Assembly (NCBI RefSeq): GCF_023169885.1
Contig: NZ_AP025516.1
Coordinates: 3,327,501 to 3,391,500 of the forward strand
DNA: 64,000 bases
Direction of reading: 5' to 3'
Source of the DNA: Desulfofustis limnaeus
GTDB lineage: Bacteria > Desulfobacterota > Desulfobulbia > Desulfobulbales > Desulfocapsaceae
Shown here: positions 17,924 through 26,781 of the stretch, piece after piece
How positions within the stretch are numbered: the first letter of the stretch is position 1
Layout: every line of letters begins with the position of its first letter
Notes under the pieces: model-generated
The model's input: only the letters and a program-made list of their open reading frames with translations
The model's database searches: none
What the model was told of the DNA's origin: nothing
Program-made: the position numbers and the translations under genes

Positions 17924-19223
17924 TCTTGTCGGATAGCATATCCACCTGAATGGTCCGATCCCCCCCGGCCATGGTAACCGCTCGAGCCATCTCGTTCTCC
18001 AGTTCGCGCATTGCCGGGTCAATCGAAGCGAAGCAGCGTTTCCAGTGCCGAGGGTGATAACGCCGGGACCGGACGCCCGTATTTACCGGCACTCTTTTGC
18101 AAAAAATGGGCCGCGAGATCAGAGCTGTCCTCTTTCCGACGGCGCAGGGGCGGGGCAGTGATCCGAAAAACATTGATGCGATAATAGAGGTCCTGGCGAA
18201 ATGTCCCTTTTTCCAGCTCTTCGGCCAGATCGCGATTGGTCGAAGCGATAAGCCGCACCCGAACATCGTGGAACCGACTGCCGCCAACCGGACGAAACTG
18301 CCCTTCCTGCAGCACTCTGATCAGCTTGACCTACATGGCCGGCGCCATTTCGCCGATCTCGTCGAGGAAGATGGTACCGCCGTCGGCGATTTCGAACAGC
18401 CCCTTCTTATCGGCGACAGCCCCGGTAGAAGCACCCTTCACATGGGCAAACAGTTCGCTTTCCAGCAAATTTTCCGGCAACGCACCGCAGTTTTCGGCAA
18501 CGAACGGCTTTTCACGCAAGACACCATGGTAATGGATAACCCTGGCAACAAGCTCTTTTCCCGTCCCTGTCTCGCCCTGAATGAGCACTGCAGCGGTGGT
18601 GTCCATGACCTTGCTCATCAACTCAAACATCCGCCGCATCGGCAGGCCCGAACCGATAATGCCATTGAATCCGGAACCGGATTCCACCTTGGCAAGCAGC
18701 GATTGCCGCTCCCGCTGCAACGCATGAACATGGTCTTTGAGATCTCCGTAGAGCCGTGCGTTTTCCAAGGATACCGCTATGGTATCTGAAAGTATTTCCA
18801 GCAACCGTCTATCCCGTTCACGAAAGTCTCCCTGCTGTTTGTTCAGGGCATACAATACGCCGAGGAATCCCCTCCGGGTACGCAGTGGTACGCATACCAT
18901 CGATCTGGTCAGAAACCCCTGAATTCTGTTGAAACCGTTGTAATAACGCTCGTCCCCGGACACATCGTTGATCTACACCGAGCGGCCATGTCTCATAACC
19001 CAGCCGGCTCCCCCCTTGTGATCGGGAAAACGCGGTCCGTTCTTGTCAAGAAAAGTCTCAAGAACCCCTGATTCAACCATCCGAATGAAATAAAACTTTT
19101 TTTCAGCGAATCGTGCAGCGCGATGGAGGCACCCTCGATATCAAAGATCGTGGAAATTTTGATGGTGGGGGACTCCAGACCGCCAAAATATGATACAGTC
19201 CGCCGCCGAAAAAACACAACCAC
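17865..19223 (-). pseudogene. Decayed sigma-54-dependent transcriptional activator (GAF-AAA+)
   Basis: Piecing frames together gives a GAF sensor (about 19170-18780), a linker coiled coil and a sigma-54 AAA+ domain with Walker A GETGTGKELVA, Walker B GGTIFLDEIG and the RLIASTNRDL sensor region. Lesions seen: a frameshift in the T run at 19097-19103, TAG at 18973-18975 (in SV*INDV), TAG at 18331-18333 (in PAM*VKLIRVLQEG, expected Gln), TGA at 18019-18021 (in FD*PGN, expected Trp), and a two-base deletion about 10 bases later. The GAFTGA loop reads GASTGA. The Fis-type HTH is missing. Confidence 0.85.
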
Positions 19224-19237
19224 GAGGAGGTATGGTC

Positions 19238-19432
19238 ATGTTGAATAGTGCTGATTTCATCGTCTATCTGTGGATCCTTCCGGTAACCCTTTTCATCCTG
19301 CTGCCGCTGGCACTACTTTCGATCTGGACGGTGGTCAGGACGACACAAGCTTTTGTCGGAATGGTTTCTGCAAAAGAATCGGTTGCTCCAGCGACAACAG
19401 AAGCTTCGGTCGCCGCCGGCGCCAGAACCTGA
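19238..19432 (+). CDS. Small single-pass membrane protein
   Basis: 64 residues. ATG 19238 is preferred because GAGGAGG ends 7 bases before it; the ATG at 19232 is too close. One strong helix (residues about 6-30, VYLWILPVTLFILLPLALLSIWTVV) is followed by an Ala/Thr-rich hydrophilic tail. A TATGAT hexamer at 19189-19194 could be its -10 box, although no good -35 was seen. A hairpin terminator follows. Function unknown; it is divergent from the dead sigma-54 gene and could once have been its neighbour-regulated target. Confidence 0.55.
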   Translation: MLNSADFIVYLWILPVTLFILLPLALLSIWTVVRTTQAFVGMVSAKESVAPATTEASVAAGART

Positions 19433-19468
19433 ATCGACAACCGCTCCAAAAAAGCAACGGGGGGAGAG

Positions 19469-19512
19469 GCAGCGCCGCAACTGATCAACAGCAAAGCTGC
19501 GGCGCTGCTTTG
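19469..19512 (+). terminator. Hairpin terminator after the small membrane protein gene
   Basis: An 11-base perfect stem (19469-19479 with 19498-19508, GCAGCGCCGCA) is followed by TTTGT on the plus strand. The T tract is short, so termination may be partial. It lies in the gap between the small plus-strand gene and the convergent GST gene and could serve both. Confidence 0.55.
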
Positions 19513-19530
19513 TGCTGGGTTAGCTTCGTT

Positions 19531-20154
19531 TCAAAATGGCTTGTGGTACTCCAGATTCTCCTTTTTGTAACCAGCCCGAAATTCGGGAAGCACCGACACC
19601 TCGTCAATCAACCGCTTGACATTGTTGCCCAGGACAATGCCGGCGTCCGGAAAATTTTTCCCCCAACTCGCATAAACCGCCGCCAGGTAATCGACAATCG
19701 TCGGTTCATCACCGGTGATGAACCGCTTCCTCTCCAGTTCCTTATCAAGGATTGCCCACAAACTTGACACCTGTCCGGCCAGCTGTTTGAGCACTCCAGT
19801 TCGCTCGTTCTCATCCATCCGAACCCGGAAACGGATGGCAAACATCCTGCCGTAGGCCGGATGCATCGTGGCGTAATCAAACATCAGCCAACGCAGAAAC
19901 TCCGCTTTGCGCTCGAGATCACCCGGCAACATGGGGGCTTCATGTTTCTCCAGCAGGTAGAGTACAATCGCCGCTCCTTCGGTGACAATCTGGCCCTCGG
20001 GAGTCCGTAAAGCCGGCACCTGATTGGTCGGCACCAGTTCGGCATAATTCTCAACATCCTCTCGTTTGACAGGCGTATAGGGAACCTGCAGCTTTTCCAA
20101 CAAGACCGTAATACCAGAAGAACAGGATCCGGGAATCGTATACAGTGTGTACAT
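19531..20154 (-). CDS. Glutathione S-transferase family protein
   Basis: 207 residues with a thioredoxin-like N-domain (YTIPGSCSSG at the active-site position, cis-Pro in NQVPAL, and EGAAIVLYLLEKH as the SNAIL-like helix) and an all-helical C-domain containing ITGDEPTIVDYLAAVY, the capping box region. A strong TAAGGAGGAG precedes the ATG. Such proteins conjugate or reduce small electrophiles with glutathione or a related thiol in the cytoplasm. Substrate unknown. Confidence 0.88.
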   Translation of the reverse strand: MYTLYTIPGSCSSGITVLLEKLQVPYTPVKREDVENYAELVPTNQVPALRTPEGQIVTEGAAIVLYLLEKHEAPMLPGDLERKAEFLRWLMFDYATMHPAYGRMFAIRFRVRMDENERTGVLKQLAGQVSSLWAILDKELERKRFITGDEPTIVDYLAAVYASWGKNFPDAGIVLGNNVKRLIDEVSVLPEFRAGYKKENLEYHKPF

Positions 20155-20308
20155 GGTTTCTCCTCCTTACCATTAACCCGTCGAGTAGACTCGGAGATGA
20201 GCGGATTTTTTCCTCTTGTTCCTCCCATCCAGACGCGCCTCAATTGCGCTTGAGGTTACAAGGTAATTATCATTGACAAATCAACCAGACGAAAGTGACT
20301 AAGAAGAA

Positions 20309-20461
20309 ATGAGACCGACACTGAAAGACTTCAAAAAGAAAGCCCTGTCCAATCCGGTAATAAAAGAAGAATACAAAAGACTGGCCCCGTCCTATGAACG
20401 GCGTCGCCAATTGCTCAAAATCCGGAAAGAAGCAGAACTCGTTCAAGACAAAAAGGACTAA
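20309..20461 (+). CDS. 50-residue ORF resembling the N-terminus of HigA/Xre-type antitoxins (probably truncated)
   Basis: The ATG at 20309 (AAGAAGAA ahead) opens 50 codons beginning MRPTLKDFKKKAL and containing EEYKRLAPSYERRRQLLKIRK. This follows the helix pattern that normally precedes the Cro/C1 HTH in HigA-like antitoxins (...EYxxLxPxxxxxRxLIxARxxAGLTQ). It stops where the HTH would begin (AELVQDKKD), so no DNA-binding domain remains, and no RelE/HigB toxin frame lies upstream. Either a degraded antitoxin or a short protein; its last codons overlap the tRNA-Pro terminator stem. Confidence 0.45.
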   Translation: MRPTLKDFKKKALSNPVIKEEYKRLAPSYERRRQLLKIRKEAELVQDKKD

Positions 20462-20486
20462 CAGCCTGATTCCGCTGTTAGTCCTT
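20443..20486 (-). terminator. Intrinsic terminator of tRNA-Pro
   Basis: Perfect 12-base stem (20453-20464 with 20475-20486, AAGGACTAACAG) and 10-base loop. Read on the minus strand it is followed by TTTTTGTCTTG and lies 12 bases beyond the tRNA 3' end, so it terminates tRNA-Pro. The distal arm forms the last codons of the 50-residue ORF on the other strand. Confidence 0.8.
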
Positions 20487-20497
20487 CTCTTGTGATC

Positions 20498-20575
20498 TGG
20501 TCGGGGCGGCAGGATTCGAACCTGCGACCTCCTGCTCCCAAGGCAGGCGCGCTAACCAGGCTGCGCTACGCCCCG
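20498..20575 (-). tRNA. tRNA-Pro (anticodon TGG)
   Basis: Minus-strand reading gives acceptor CGGGGCG paired with CGCCCCG, a D-arm with GCGC, an anticodon stem CCTGC/GCAGG enclosing CTTGGGA (anticodon TGG), a T-arm GGTTCGAATCC and an encoded CCA. The length is 78 bases including CCA. Confidence 0.97.
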
Positions 20576-20791
20576 CCGCGGTAACGCGTATGAAAGACCT
20601 TTCTTAACCCTTCTCCCTATGGATGTCAATTAAGAATGATTATAAGTGTGAAGCTGGCCTCTCAAGCCCCGACGGGGCGATGCTGTACGGATCATCCGCA
20701 GGCGTTCAGGTAGGGCTAGAGTGATTGCGGAAAATATGCTACTCTTTTCAATTTCGCCACAATCCGATTCCGTAAGCCACCGACAGGAACT

Positions 20792-21997
20792 ATGAAACAA
20801 GGGCCCCATTCGCTCGGTAAAAAAATAGTGATCTTTATCGTCCTGGCCATAGCGGTCGTGGCAGCAATGCTGTGGACAAGACACGAGAAACAAGGAGGAC
20901 TGCCAGGCCCCTTGCGCGAACAGGCCGTGGTTGGCATCCAGGCAGGCACGGTGGAGCGGCGGAATCTTGCTGATGTGCGTGTGTTCAGCGGCACGTTGTC
21001 GGCTGAGAAACAGTACGATGCTGCCTTTAAGGTCAGTGGACGAATTCGTGAGATCGCCGTCCATCTCGGCGACTGCCTCGAACGCGGGGCGCTCATAGCC
21101 CGATTGGACAGCGAGGAATATGAGCAACAACTGGCCCAAGCCCGTGCCGAACTCGATGTGGCCGAAGCGGCACTGGCCGAAGCTCAGAGTAGCCTGGTGG
21201 CGGCGGAACGGGACTATCAACGGGCGCTCAAGCTGCGTGACCAGAAAGTAGCCTCAGCTGCCGAGCTGGAAAGCGCCGAGACTGAACAACTGGCCCGCCA
21301 AGCGGGAGTCAACCTGGCCCAGGCCCAGATTAAGCAGCGTCAGGCGGCTCTGCGCGCCGCCGAGGTCCGGCTGTCCTACACGACACTGACGGCGGACTGG
21401 CACAACGGTCCCGAAACCGCCTGTCGTTTTGTCGCCGGCCGGCATGTGGATGAAGGCGCCACCGTGGCCGCCAATGCCCCGGTGGTGACGCTGGTCGACC
21501 TGTCACTCCTCAAGGCCGAAATCAACGTTGCCGAGCGTGATTACGCCCTTTTGCAAACCGGTCAACAGGCAAGGATCACCATCGACGCAGTCCCGGATCG
21601 CTCTTTTGCCGGGACGGTCGTGCGCCTGGCCCCGGTTTTCGAAGAGACCAGCCGTCAGGCCCGGGTCGAGATCGCTGTCGACAATCCCGATTATCTGCTG
21701 AAAGCGGGGATGTTCGCCCGGGTTTATATCGAACTGAGTCGAGCCGACCAGGCCGTGGCCGCACCGATTACCGCGGTCATCAGACGACTCGGGACAACCG
21801 GAGTCTTCGTGGTCGAAGAGGGGGTGGCCCGATTCGTCGAGGTCAATCCCGGTATCGAACATGACGGTTGGGTTCAGGTCGACGGTCTCGAGGTAGGCCA
21901 ACAGGTCGTTACCCTCGGCCATCACCTGCTCAGCGACGGAGTCCGCGTGACCACCGGCGGGGAAGCGGACCAAGCGCCTCGGCAGGTGAACCCGTAA
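20792..21997 (+). CDS. RND efflux periplasmic adaptor (membrane fusion protein)
   Basis: 401 residues. An N-terminal anchor (about residues 10-28) is followed by the lipoyl/barrel-sandwich half-motif (GRIREIAVHLGDCLERGALIARLD), a long alpha-hairpin (about residues 110-195, rich in Ala/Glu/Gln), the second half-motif and a beta-barrel domain (VPDRSFAGTVVRLAPVFEETSRQARVEIAVDN). It bridges the inner-membrane pump and the outer-membrane channel encoded just downstream (18-base gap). This is the first gene of a three-gene efflux operon. Confidence 0.92.
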   Translation: MKQGPHSLGKKIVIFIVLAIAVVAAMLWTRHEKQGGLPGPLREQAVVGIQAGTVERRNLADVRVFSGTLSAEKQYDAAFKVSGRIREIAVHLGDCLERGALIARLDSEEYEQQLAQARAELDVAEAALAEAQSSLVAAERDYQRALKLRDQKVASAAELESAETEQLARQAGVNLAQAQIKQRQAALRAAEVRLSYTTLTADWHNGPETACRFVAGRHVDEGATVAANAPVVTLVDLSLLKAEINVAERDYALLQTGQQARITIDAVPDRSFAGTVVRLAPVFEETSRQARVEIAVDNPDYLLKAGMFARVYIELSRADQAVAAPITAVIRRLGTTGVFVVEEGVARFVEVNPGIEHDGWVQVDGLEVGQQVVTLGHHLLSDGVRVTTGGEADQAPRQVNP

Positions 21998-22015
21998 GCA
22001 GGGAAGAGATCGTTC

Positions 22016-25000
22016 ATGAACATCAGCGCTTTCACCACCTCGCGACCGATCTTCACCATCATGGTGACGCTGATCGTCATCCTCATCGGCATCGTCTCGT
22101 TGAGCCGCCTGCCCATCGACTTGCTGCCAGAGATCTCTTATCCGGCCCTGAGTGTCAGTACCGACTACGGCAATGCCGCCCCGGAAGAAGTGGAAAAGCT
22201 GGTCACTGAGGTGATCGAGGGGGCGGTGTCAGCCATTCAGGGGATCGAAGAGGTCACCTCCGAGTCATCCGAAGGCAATAGCCAGGTGCGGGTCTCCTTC
22301 ACCTGGGGCACCGATCTCGATGCCGCCACCAACGACGTGCGCGACCGGCTGGACCGGATAATCGACAACCTGCCGGAAGATGTGGACCGCCCTCAGATCC
22401 GTAAATTTGACCCGAACAGTGCGCCGATCCTGATCTACGGCGCCGCCTCCGACCTGGACCCGATCGAGCTGCGGCGGCTGATCGACGATCAGGTCAGCTA
22501 TCGTATCGAACAGGTGCCCGGTGTCGCCTCGCTCGACGTCTGGGGCGGGTTGGAACGCGAGATCCGCATCGAGATCGACCCCGACCGGCTGCAAGCCCTG
22601 CGGTTGTCCCTGGATAGGGTGCGTGACGCCATCCGTAACGCCAATATCAGCCTACCGGCCGGGACCATCGAGTCGGGTAACACCGAGATCCGCCTGCGCA
22701 CTCCCGGGGAACTGACCAGCGTCTCACAGCTGCTCGATCTGGTGATCGACCGCCGCGGCACCGTTCCCATCTACCTCAAGCAGGTGGCTTCGGTCTCCGA
22801 CACGCACGCCGAGATTACCCGGATCGTCCGCATCAACGGGAAACCAGGCGTCCGCCTCGGCGTTCGCAAGCAGTCCGGGACCAACACCGTCGAGGTGGCG
22901 CGACAGGCCAAGGAGGTGGTGGATCAGATCAACCGCGATTTTCCGCAGATTCAGTTGATCCCCATCATCGATACCTCGGAATACATCGAGCGGTCACTGG
23001 CCAACGTGGGCCGCACCATCCTCTACGGCGGCATGCTCGCCATCCTGGTGCTGCTCGCCTTTCTGCGCAACATCCGAGCCACCTTGGTGGTCACTACCGC
23101 CATTCCGGTCGCCATCATCAGCACCTTTGCCATGATGTATTTCGGCAACCTGACCCTCAACCTGATGACGCTGGGCGGCCTCGCCCTGGGCGTCGGGATG
23201 ATGGTCGACAACTCGATCGTGGTACTGGAAAATATCCTGCGCCGCCAGCAGACCTTGAACGAATCGCCCAAGGAGGCGGCGATCAACGGCACCCGCGAAG
23301 TAGCCGGAGCCATCGTGGCCAGCACCTGCACCACACTCGCCATCTTCGTACCCATGCTCTTCGCCCAGGAAATCTCGGGGCTCCTGTTCCGCCAGTTGAC
23401 GTATGTGATCGCCTTCTCCCTGATCTGCTCCCTGGTTGTCGCCCTGACGCTGGTGCCAATGCTGACCAGGCTGTTTCTCGGTATCCGCCGGGAAAAAGGC
23501 GGCCTGCTCAAGCGGTTGGCGGAACGTCTGGGCCACCTCCATGAACGACTCAACACCGCCTATGCGGCGCTGCTCGACAGTGCTCTGGCTCACCCGGCCA
23601 CATCGGTGCTGGTCGTGCTCATCCTCTTCGGCTCGACCTTGACCCTGATCCCCCGGATCGGTACCGAGTTCATGCCCGCCTCCGATGAAGGTGAGGTACG
23701 GGTCGACCTGCAGATGGCTGGCGGCACGCGCCTGGAGGTGCTCGACCAGACCATGGCGGAATTGGAACAGGTGGTCAACGGCGCCGTTCCGGAGATGCGT
23801 GCCGTCGTCGTCTACCACGGATCATCCGGTGGGCGGGGTGACTCGGCCGGCGGAACGATCCGTTTGTCTCTGGTCCCCCTGAGCGAGCGGGAGCGGTCCA
23901 GCGCTCAAGTGGCCGCCGACCTGCGCCGTGAAATCGGTATTGTTCCAGGTTCAGAAGTGCGGGTCCGGGCCGGCCAGGGCATGTTCCTGCTGTCGCGGCT
24001 GCTCGGCAGCGGCGAGGAGAACCTGGAGATCGAAGTGCGCGGCTACGACCTGGATACCCTGGACCGACTGGCCGCCACCGTGGAAGATCGCATCCAAGAC
24101 CTGCCCGGCATTACCGACACCCGGCGCGGCCGCGAACAGGGCGTCCCGCAGCAACTCCTGGAAATCGACCGGGCCCGGGCCGATGACCTCGGCCTCAGTG
24201 TCGCCCAAATTGCCCGTACCCTGGAGACCGCCCTGTCCGGCACCTCCGCCGGTCAATTCCGTGACGGCAGTGGAGAGGAAGTGGATATCCTGGTGAGGCT
24301 GAAGGACGCCAAGCTGCTCACCATCGAAGAGTTGCTGACCCTGACCATCACCAATGAGGCCGGCCAGGCGGTGTCACTGCGCAACCTGTTGACCCCAAGG
24401 CCAAGTCTTGGTCCGGTGGAGATCGAACGCAAGAACCAGCAACGGCTGGTTGTAGTCAGTGCCAACGTGACCGATCGGCCCCTCGGCGAGGTTGCCGCCG
24501 AGGTCCAGCAGCAGTTGAACAATATTCCCCGACCTCGCGGCTACGAGATCGTCATGGCCGGCGACGTGGAAGAACAGGCCGAGTCTTTCCGGGAAATGCT
24601 GATCGGCATCATCCTCGCCACGGTGCTGGTCTACATGGTCATGGCCTCGCTCTACGAGTCCCTGCTGTCACCCACCGTGGTCATGTTTTCCGTACCGCTG
24701 CCGCTGATCGGCGTGGTGCTCACGCTACTGGCGACCGGCACCACCTTCAACGTGCAGAGCTTCATCGGCAGCATCATGTTGGTGGGGATCGTCGTCAACA
24801 ACGCCATCCTCATCGTCGATCGGGCCAATACCCTGTTTCGCGACAACGGATTCCCCTTGCTGGAAGCCGTGCAGCAAGCGGGGCGGGACCGGCTGCGGCC
24901 GGTATTGATGACCTCGCTGACCACGGTACTCTCCCTGCTGCCGCTGGCCCTGGGCATCGGTGAAGGAAGCGAGATGCAGGCGCCGCTGGCCCGGACCGTA

Positions 25001-25111
25001 CTGGGCGGCCTGCTCAGCGCCGCACTGATCACGCTGGTCTTCATTCCGGTTTTGTACCTGCTGTTCAACCGACGCAACGAGCGACTCCGCGACGCGCATA
25101 CCAGCGAGTAA
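22016..25111 (+). CDS. RND-family efflux pump (HAE1/AcrB-like), inner membrane
   Basis: 1031 residues, standard for the family, with twelve predicted helices and two large periplasmic loops. The N-terminus FTTSRPIFTIMVTLIVILIG and the TM4 segment LALGVGMMVDNSIVVLENI, carrying the proton-relay Asp, are typical. The C-terminal half has IGSIMLVGIVVNNAILIVD and GRDRLRPVLMTSLTTVLSLLP. It exports lipophilic compounds using the proton gradient; drug range cannot be inferred. Flanked by its adaptor and outer-membrane channel with 18- and 5-base gaps. Confidence 0.94.
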   Translation: MNISAFTTSRPIFTIMVTLIVILIGIVSLSRLPIDLLPEISYPALSVSTDYGNAAPEEVEKLVTEVIEGAVSAIQGIEEVTSESSEGNSQVRVSFTWGTDLDAATNDVRDRLDRIIDNLPEDVDRPQIRKFDPNSAPILIYGAASDLDPIELRRLIDDQVSYRIEQVPGVASLDVWGGLEREIRIEIDPDRLQALRLSLDRVRDAIRNANISLPAGTIESGNTEIRLRTPGELTSVSQLLDLVIDRRGTVPIYLKQVASVSDTHAEITRIVRINGKPGVRLGVRKQSGTNTVEVARQAKEVVDQINRDFPQIQLIPIIDTSEYIERSLANVGRTILYGGMLAILVLLAFLRNIRATLVVTTAIPVAIISTFAMMYFGNLTLNLMTLGGLALGVGMMVDNSIVVLENILRRQQTLNESPKEAAINGTREVAGAIVASTCTTLAIFVPMLFAQEISGLLFRQLTYVIAFSLICSLVVALTLVPMLTRLFLGIRREKGGLLKRLAERLGHLHERLNTAYAALLDSALAHPATSVLVVLILFGSTLTLIPRIGTEFMPASDEGEVRVDLQMAGGTRLEVLDQTMAELEQVVNGAVPEMRAVVVYHGSSGGRGDSAGGTIRLSLVPLSERERSSAQVAADLRREIGIVPGSEVRVRAGQGMFLLSRLLGSGEENLEIEVRGYDLDTLDRLAATVEDRIQDLPGITDTRRGREQGVPQQLLEIDRARADDLGLSVAQIARTLETALSGTSAGQFRDGSGEEVDILVRLKDAKLLTIEELLTLTITNEAGQAVSLRNLLTPRPSLGPVEIERKNQQRLVVVSANVTDRPLGEVAAEVQQQLNNIPRPRGYEIVMAGDVEEQAESFREMLIGIILATVLVYMVMASLYESLLSPTVVMFSVPLPLIGVVLTLLATGTTFNVQSFIGSIMLVGIVVNNAILIVDRANTLFRDNGFPLLEAVQQAGRDRLRPVLMTSLTTVLSLLPLALGIGEGSEMQAPLARTVLGGLLSAALITLVFIPVLYLLFNRRNERLRDAHTSE

Positions 25112-25116
25112 AGACG

Positions 25117-26781
25117 ATGAACCGATCCGCCACCGCACTCCTTGTCAGCAGCCTCTTCCTGCTTGGCGGCTGCCTGAACAACGTTTCGCAAGCCCCGATC
25201 GTCACCACCCGTGCGGTCGACATGGCAGCGGCACCGACACTGTCGCAACAACAGCCTCTGGGAGAACCATCGCCAAGCGACCCCGAAGCTTTTACCGATG
25301 AACGTCAGGAATTCGCATTTCACCCGATCGCACCCCAACTGGAGAAACCACCAGCCGACCATCTTCTGGACCTGAGTGTCGAGCAAGCGGTCTTCTCGGC
25401 GCTGCGGCATAATCGCGCTCTGGTGGTCGAGCAGTTCAATCCGGTGATCGCCAATACCTTTGTCGAGACGGAACGCGCCATTTTCGACCCGCTGTTGTTC
25501 GCCAGAGGCAGCCTCGAAGACAACCGGGACCGCTCCTTTTCCCCGACCGACCACCGCTTTTTCTCCATCGACGAGTCCAGCCGGTCCATCAGCGGTGGCG
25601 CCACCGCTTTTTTCCCTTCCGGAACCGAGGCTTCGCTCGAACTCAGTCAATCAAGAGACGAAAGCGAAAACTCCCGCACCACCGAGGAGGCCCGCGTCGG
25701 TCTCAACGTGACCCAGGCCTTGCTCCGTGGCGGCAGCGTCGCTGCCAATCTGGCCGCTATTCACCGGGCGCAGGCGGCGGCTCTGGCATCGGCCTACGAA
25801 CTGCGCGGCTTTACTGAAAACCTGGTGGCCAGTGTGGAGTCGGCCTATTGGGATTACGCCCTGGCGATCCGTCAGGTGGAAATCTTCGAAGAGTCCTATG
25901 ACCTGGCAAAGCGGCAGCGGGATGACATCCATACCCGCATCACCGTCGGCCAGATCGCCGAGACCGAAGAAGTGGTCGCCAGCGCCGAACTGGCTTTACG
26001 CCGGCAGCAATTGATCGATGCCCGCAATGACCGGGAACAGGCCCGGCTCACCCTGCTGCGCCTGCTCAACCCGCCGGCGGCGCACGGTTGGGACGAGCAG
26101 GTCACCCTCACCGACCGGGCCGTCATCCCCGAGGTGAGTCTGGGCAGCCCCGAGGAGCATGAAGCGCTGGCCGTTCGCCTCCGGCCGGAGCTGAACGAGG
26201 CTCGTCTGCAAGCGCGTCGTGGTGAGTTGGAGACCATTCAGACCAAAAACGGCCTGTTACCTCGGCTCGATCTGTTCATCACCTTGGGCAAGACTGGCTA
26301 CGCGCGCAGCTTCAGCGGCAGCCTTGAGGATCTGGACGGTCCCGGTTACGATTTTTCGGCCGGGCTTGATTTCGAATTTCCGGTGACCAACCGGGCCGCC
26401 CAGGCTCTTGATCGCCGCGCTCGAGCCAGCCACCAGCAGGCCCTTTTCAGCGTCGAAAACCTCAAGCAGTTGATCGCGCTCGAGGTGCGTACCGCTTTGC
26501 TCGAAGTGGAGCGCAGCCTGCAACAGATCGATGCCAGCGCCGCTCGACGGGTCCTGCAGGAGGAGGTGCTGCGCGCCGAAACCGTGCGTTTCCGCGTTGG
26601 CACGGCAACCGCCCTGGATGTGGCCCGGGTCGGCCGAGATCTGCTGGAGAGCCGGATCAACGAAGTGGAGGCCATCGTCAACTACCGCCAGGCCTTGATC
26701 AACCTCTACCTGCTCGACGGCACACTGTTGTTACGCCGGGGCATTCAAGGCCCGGGCGCGGAAGAGGTGGTGCTACCCTAA
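25117..26781 (+). CDS. TolC-family outer-membrane efflux lipoprotein
   Basis: 554 residues with a lipoprotein signal (LFLLGGC, Cys at about 19). Two repeated OEP domains form long helices, with QALLRGGS and VESAYWDYAL in the first half and FEFPVTNRAAQALDRRA and VARVGRDLLESRINEVEA in the second. The first 110 residues are a Gln/Pro-rich extension longer than in TolC itself. It is the outer-membrane duct of the operon. Its 3' end overlaps the convergent glycosyltransferase gene by 9 bases. Confidence 0.9.
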   Translation: MNRSATALLVSSLFLLGGCLNNVSQAPIVTTRAVDMAAAPTLSQQQPLGEPSPSDPEAFTDERQEFAFHPIAPQLEKPPADHLLDLSVEQAVFSALRHNRALVVEQFNPVIANTFVETERAIFDPLLFARGSLEDNRDRSFSPTDHRFFSIDESSRSISGGATAFFPSGTEASLELSQSRDESENSRTTEEARVGLNVTQALLRGGSVAANLAAIHRAQAAALASAYELRGFTENLVASVESAYWDYALAIRQVEIFEESYDLAKRQRDDIHTRITVGQIAETEEVVASAELALRRQQLIDARNDREQARLTLLRLLNPPAAHGWDEQVTLTDRAVIPEVSLGSPEEHEALAVRLRPELNEARLQARRGELETIQTKNGLLPRLDLFITLGKTGYARSFSGSLEDLDGPGYDFSAGLDFEFPVTNRAAQALDRRARASHQQALFSVENLKQLIALEVRTALLEVERSLQQIDASAARRVLQEEVLRAETVRFRVGTATALDVARVGRDLLESRINEVEAIVNYRQALINLYLLDGTLLLRRGIQGPGAEEVVLP

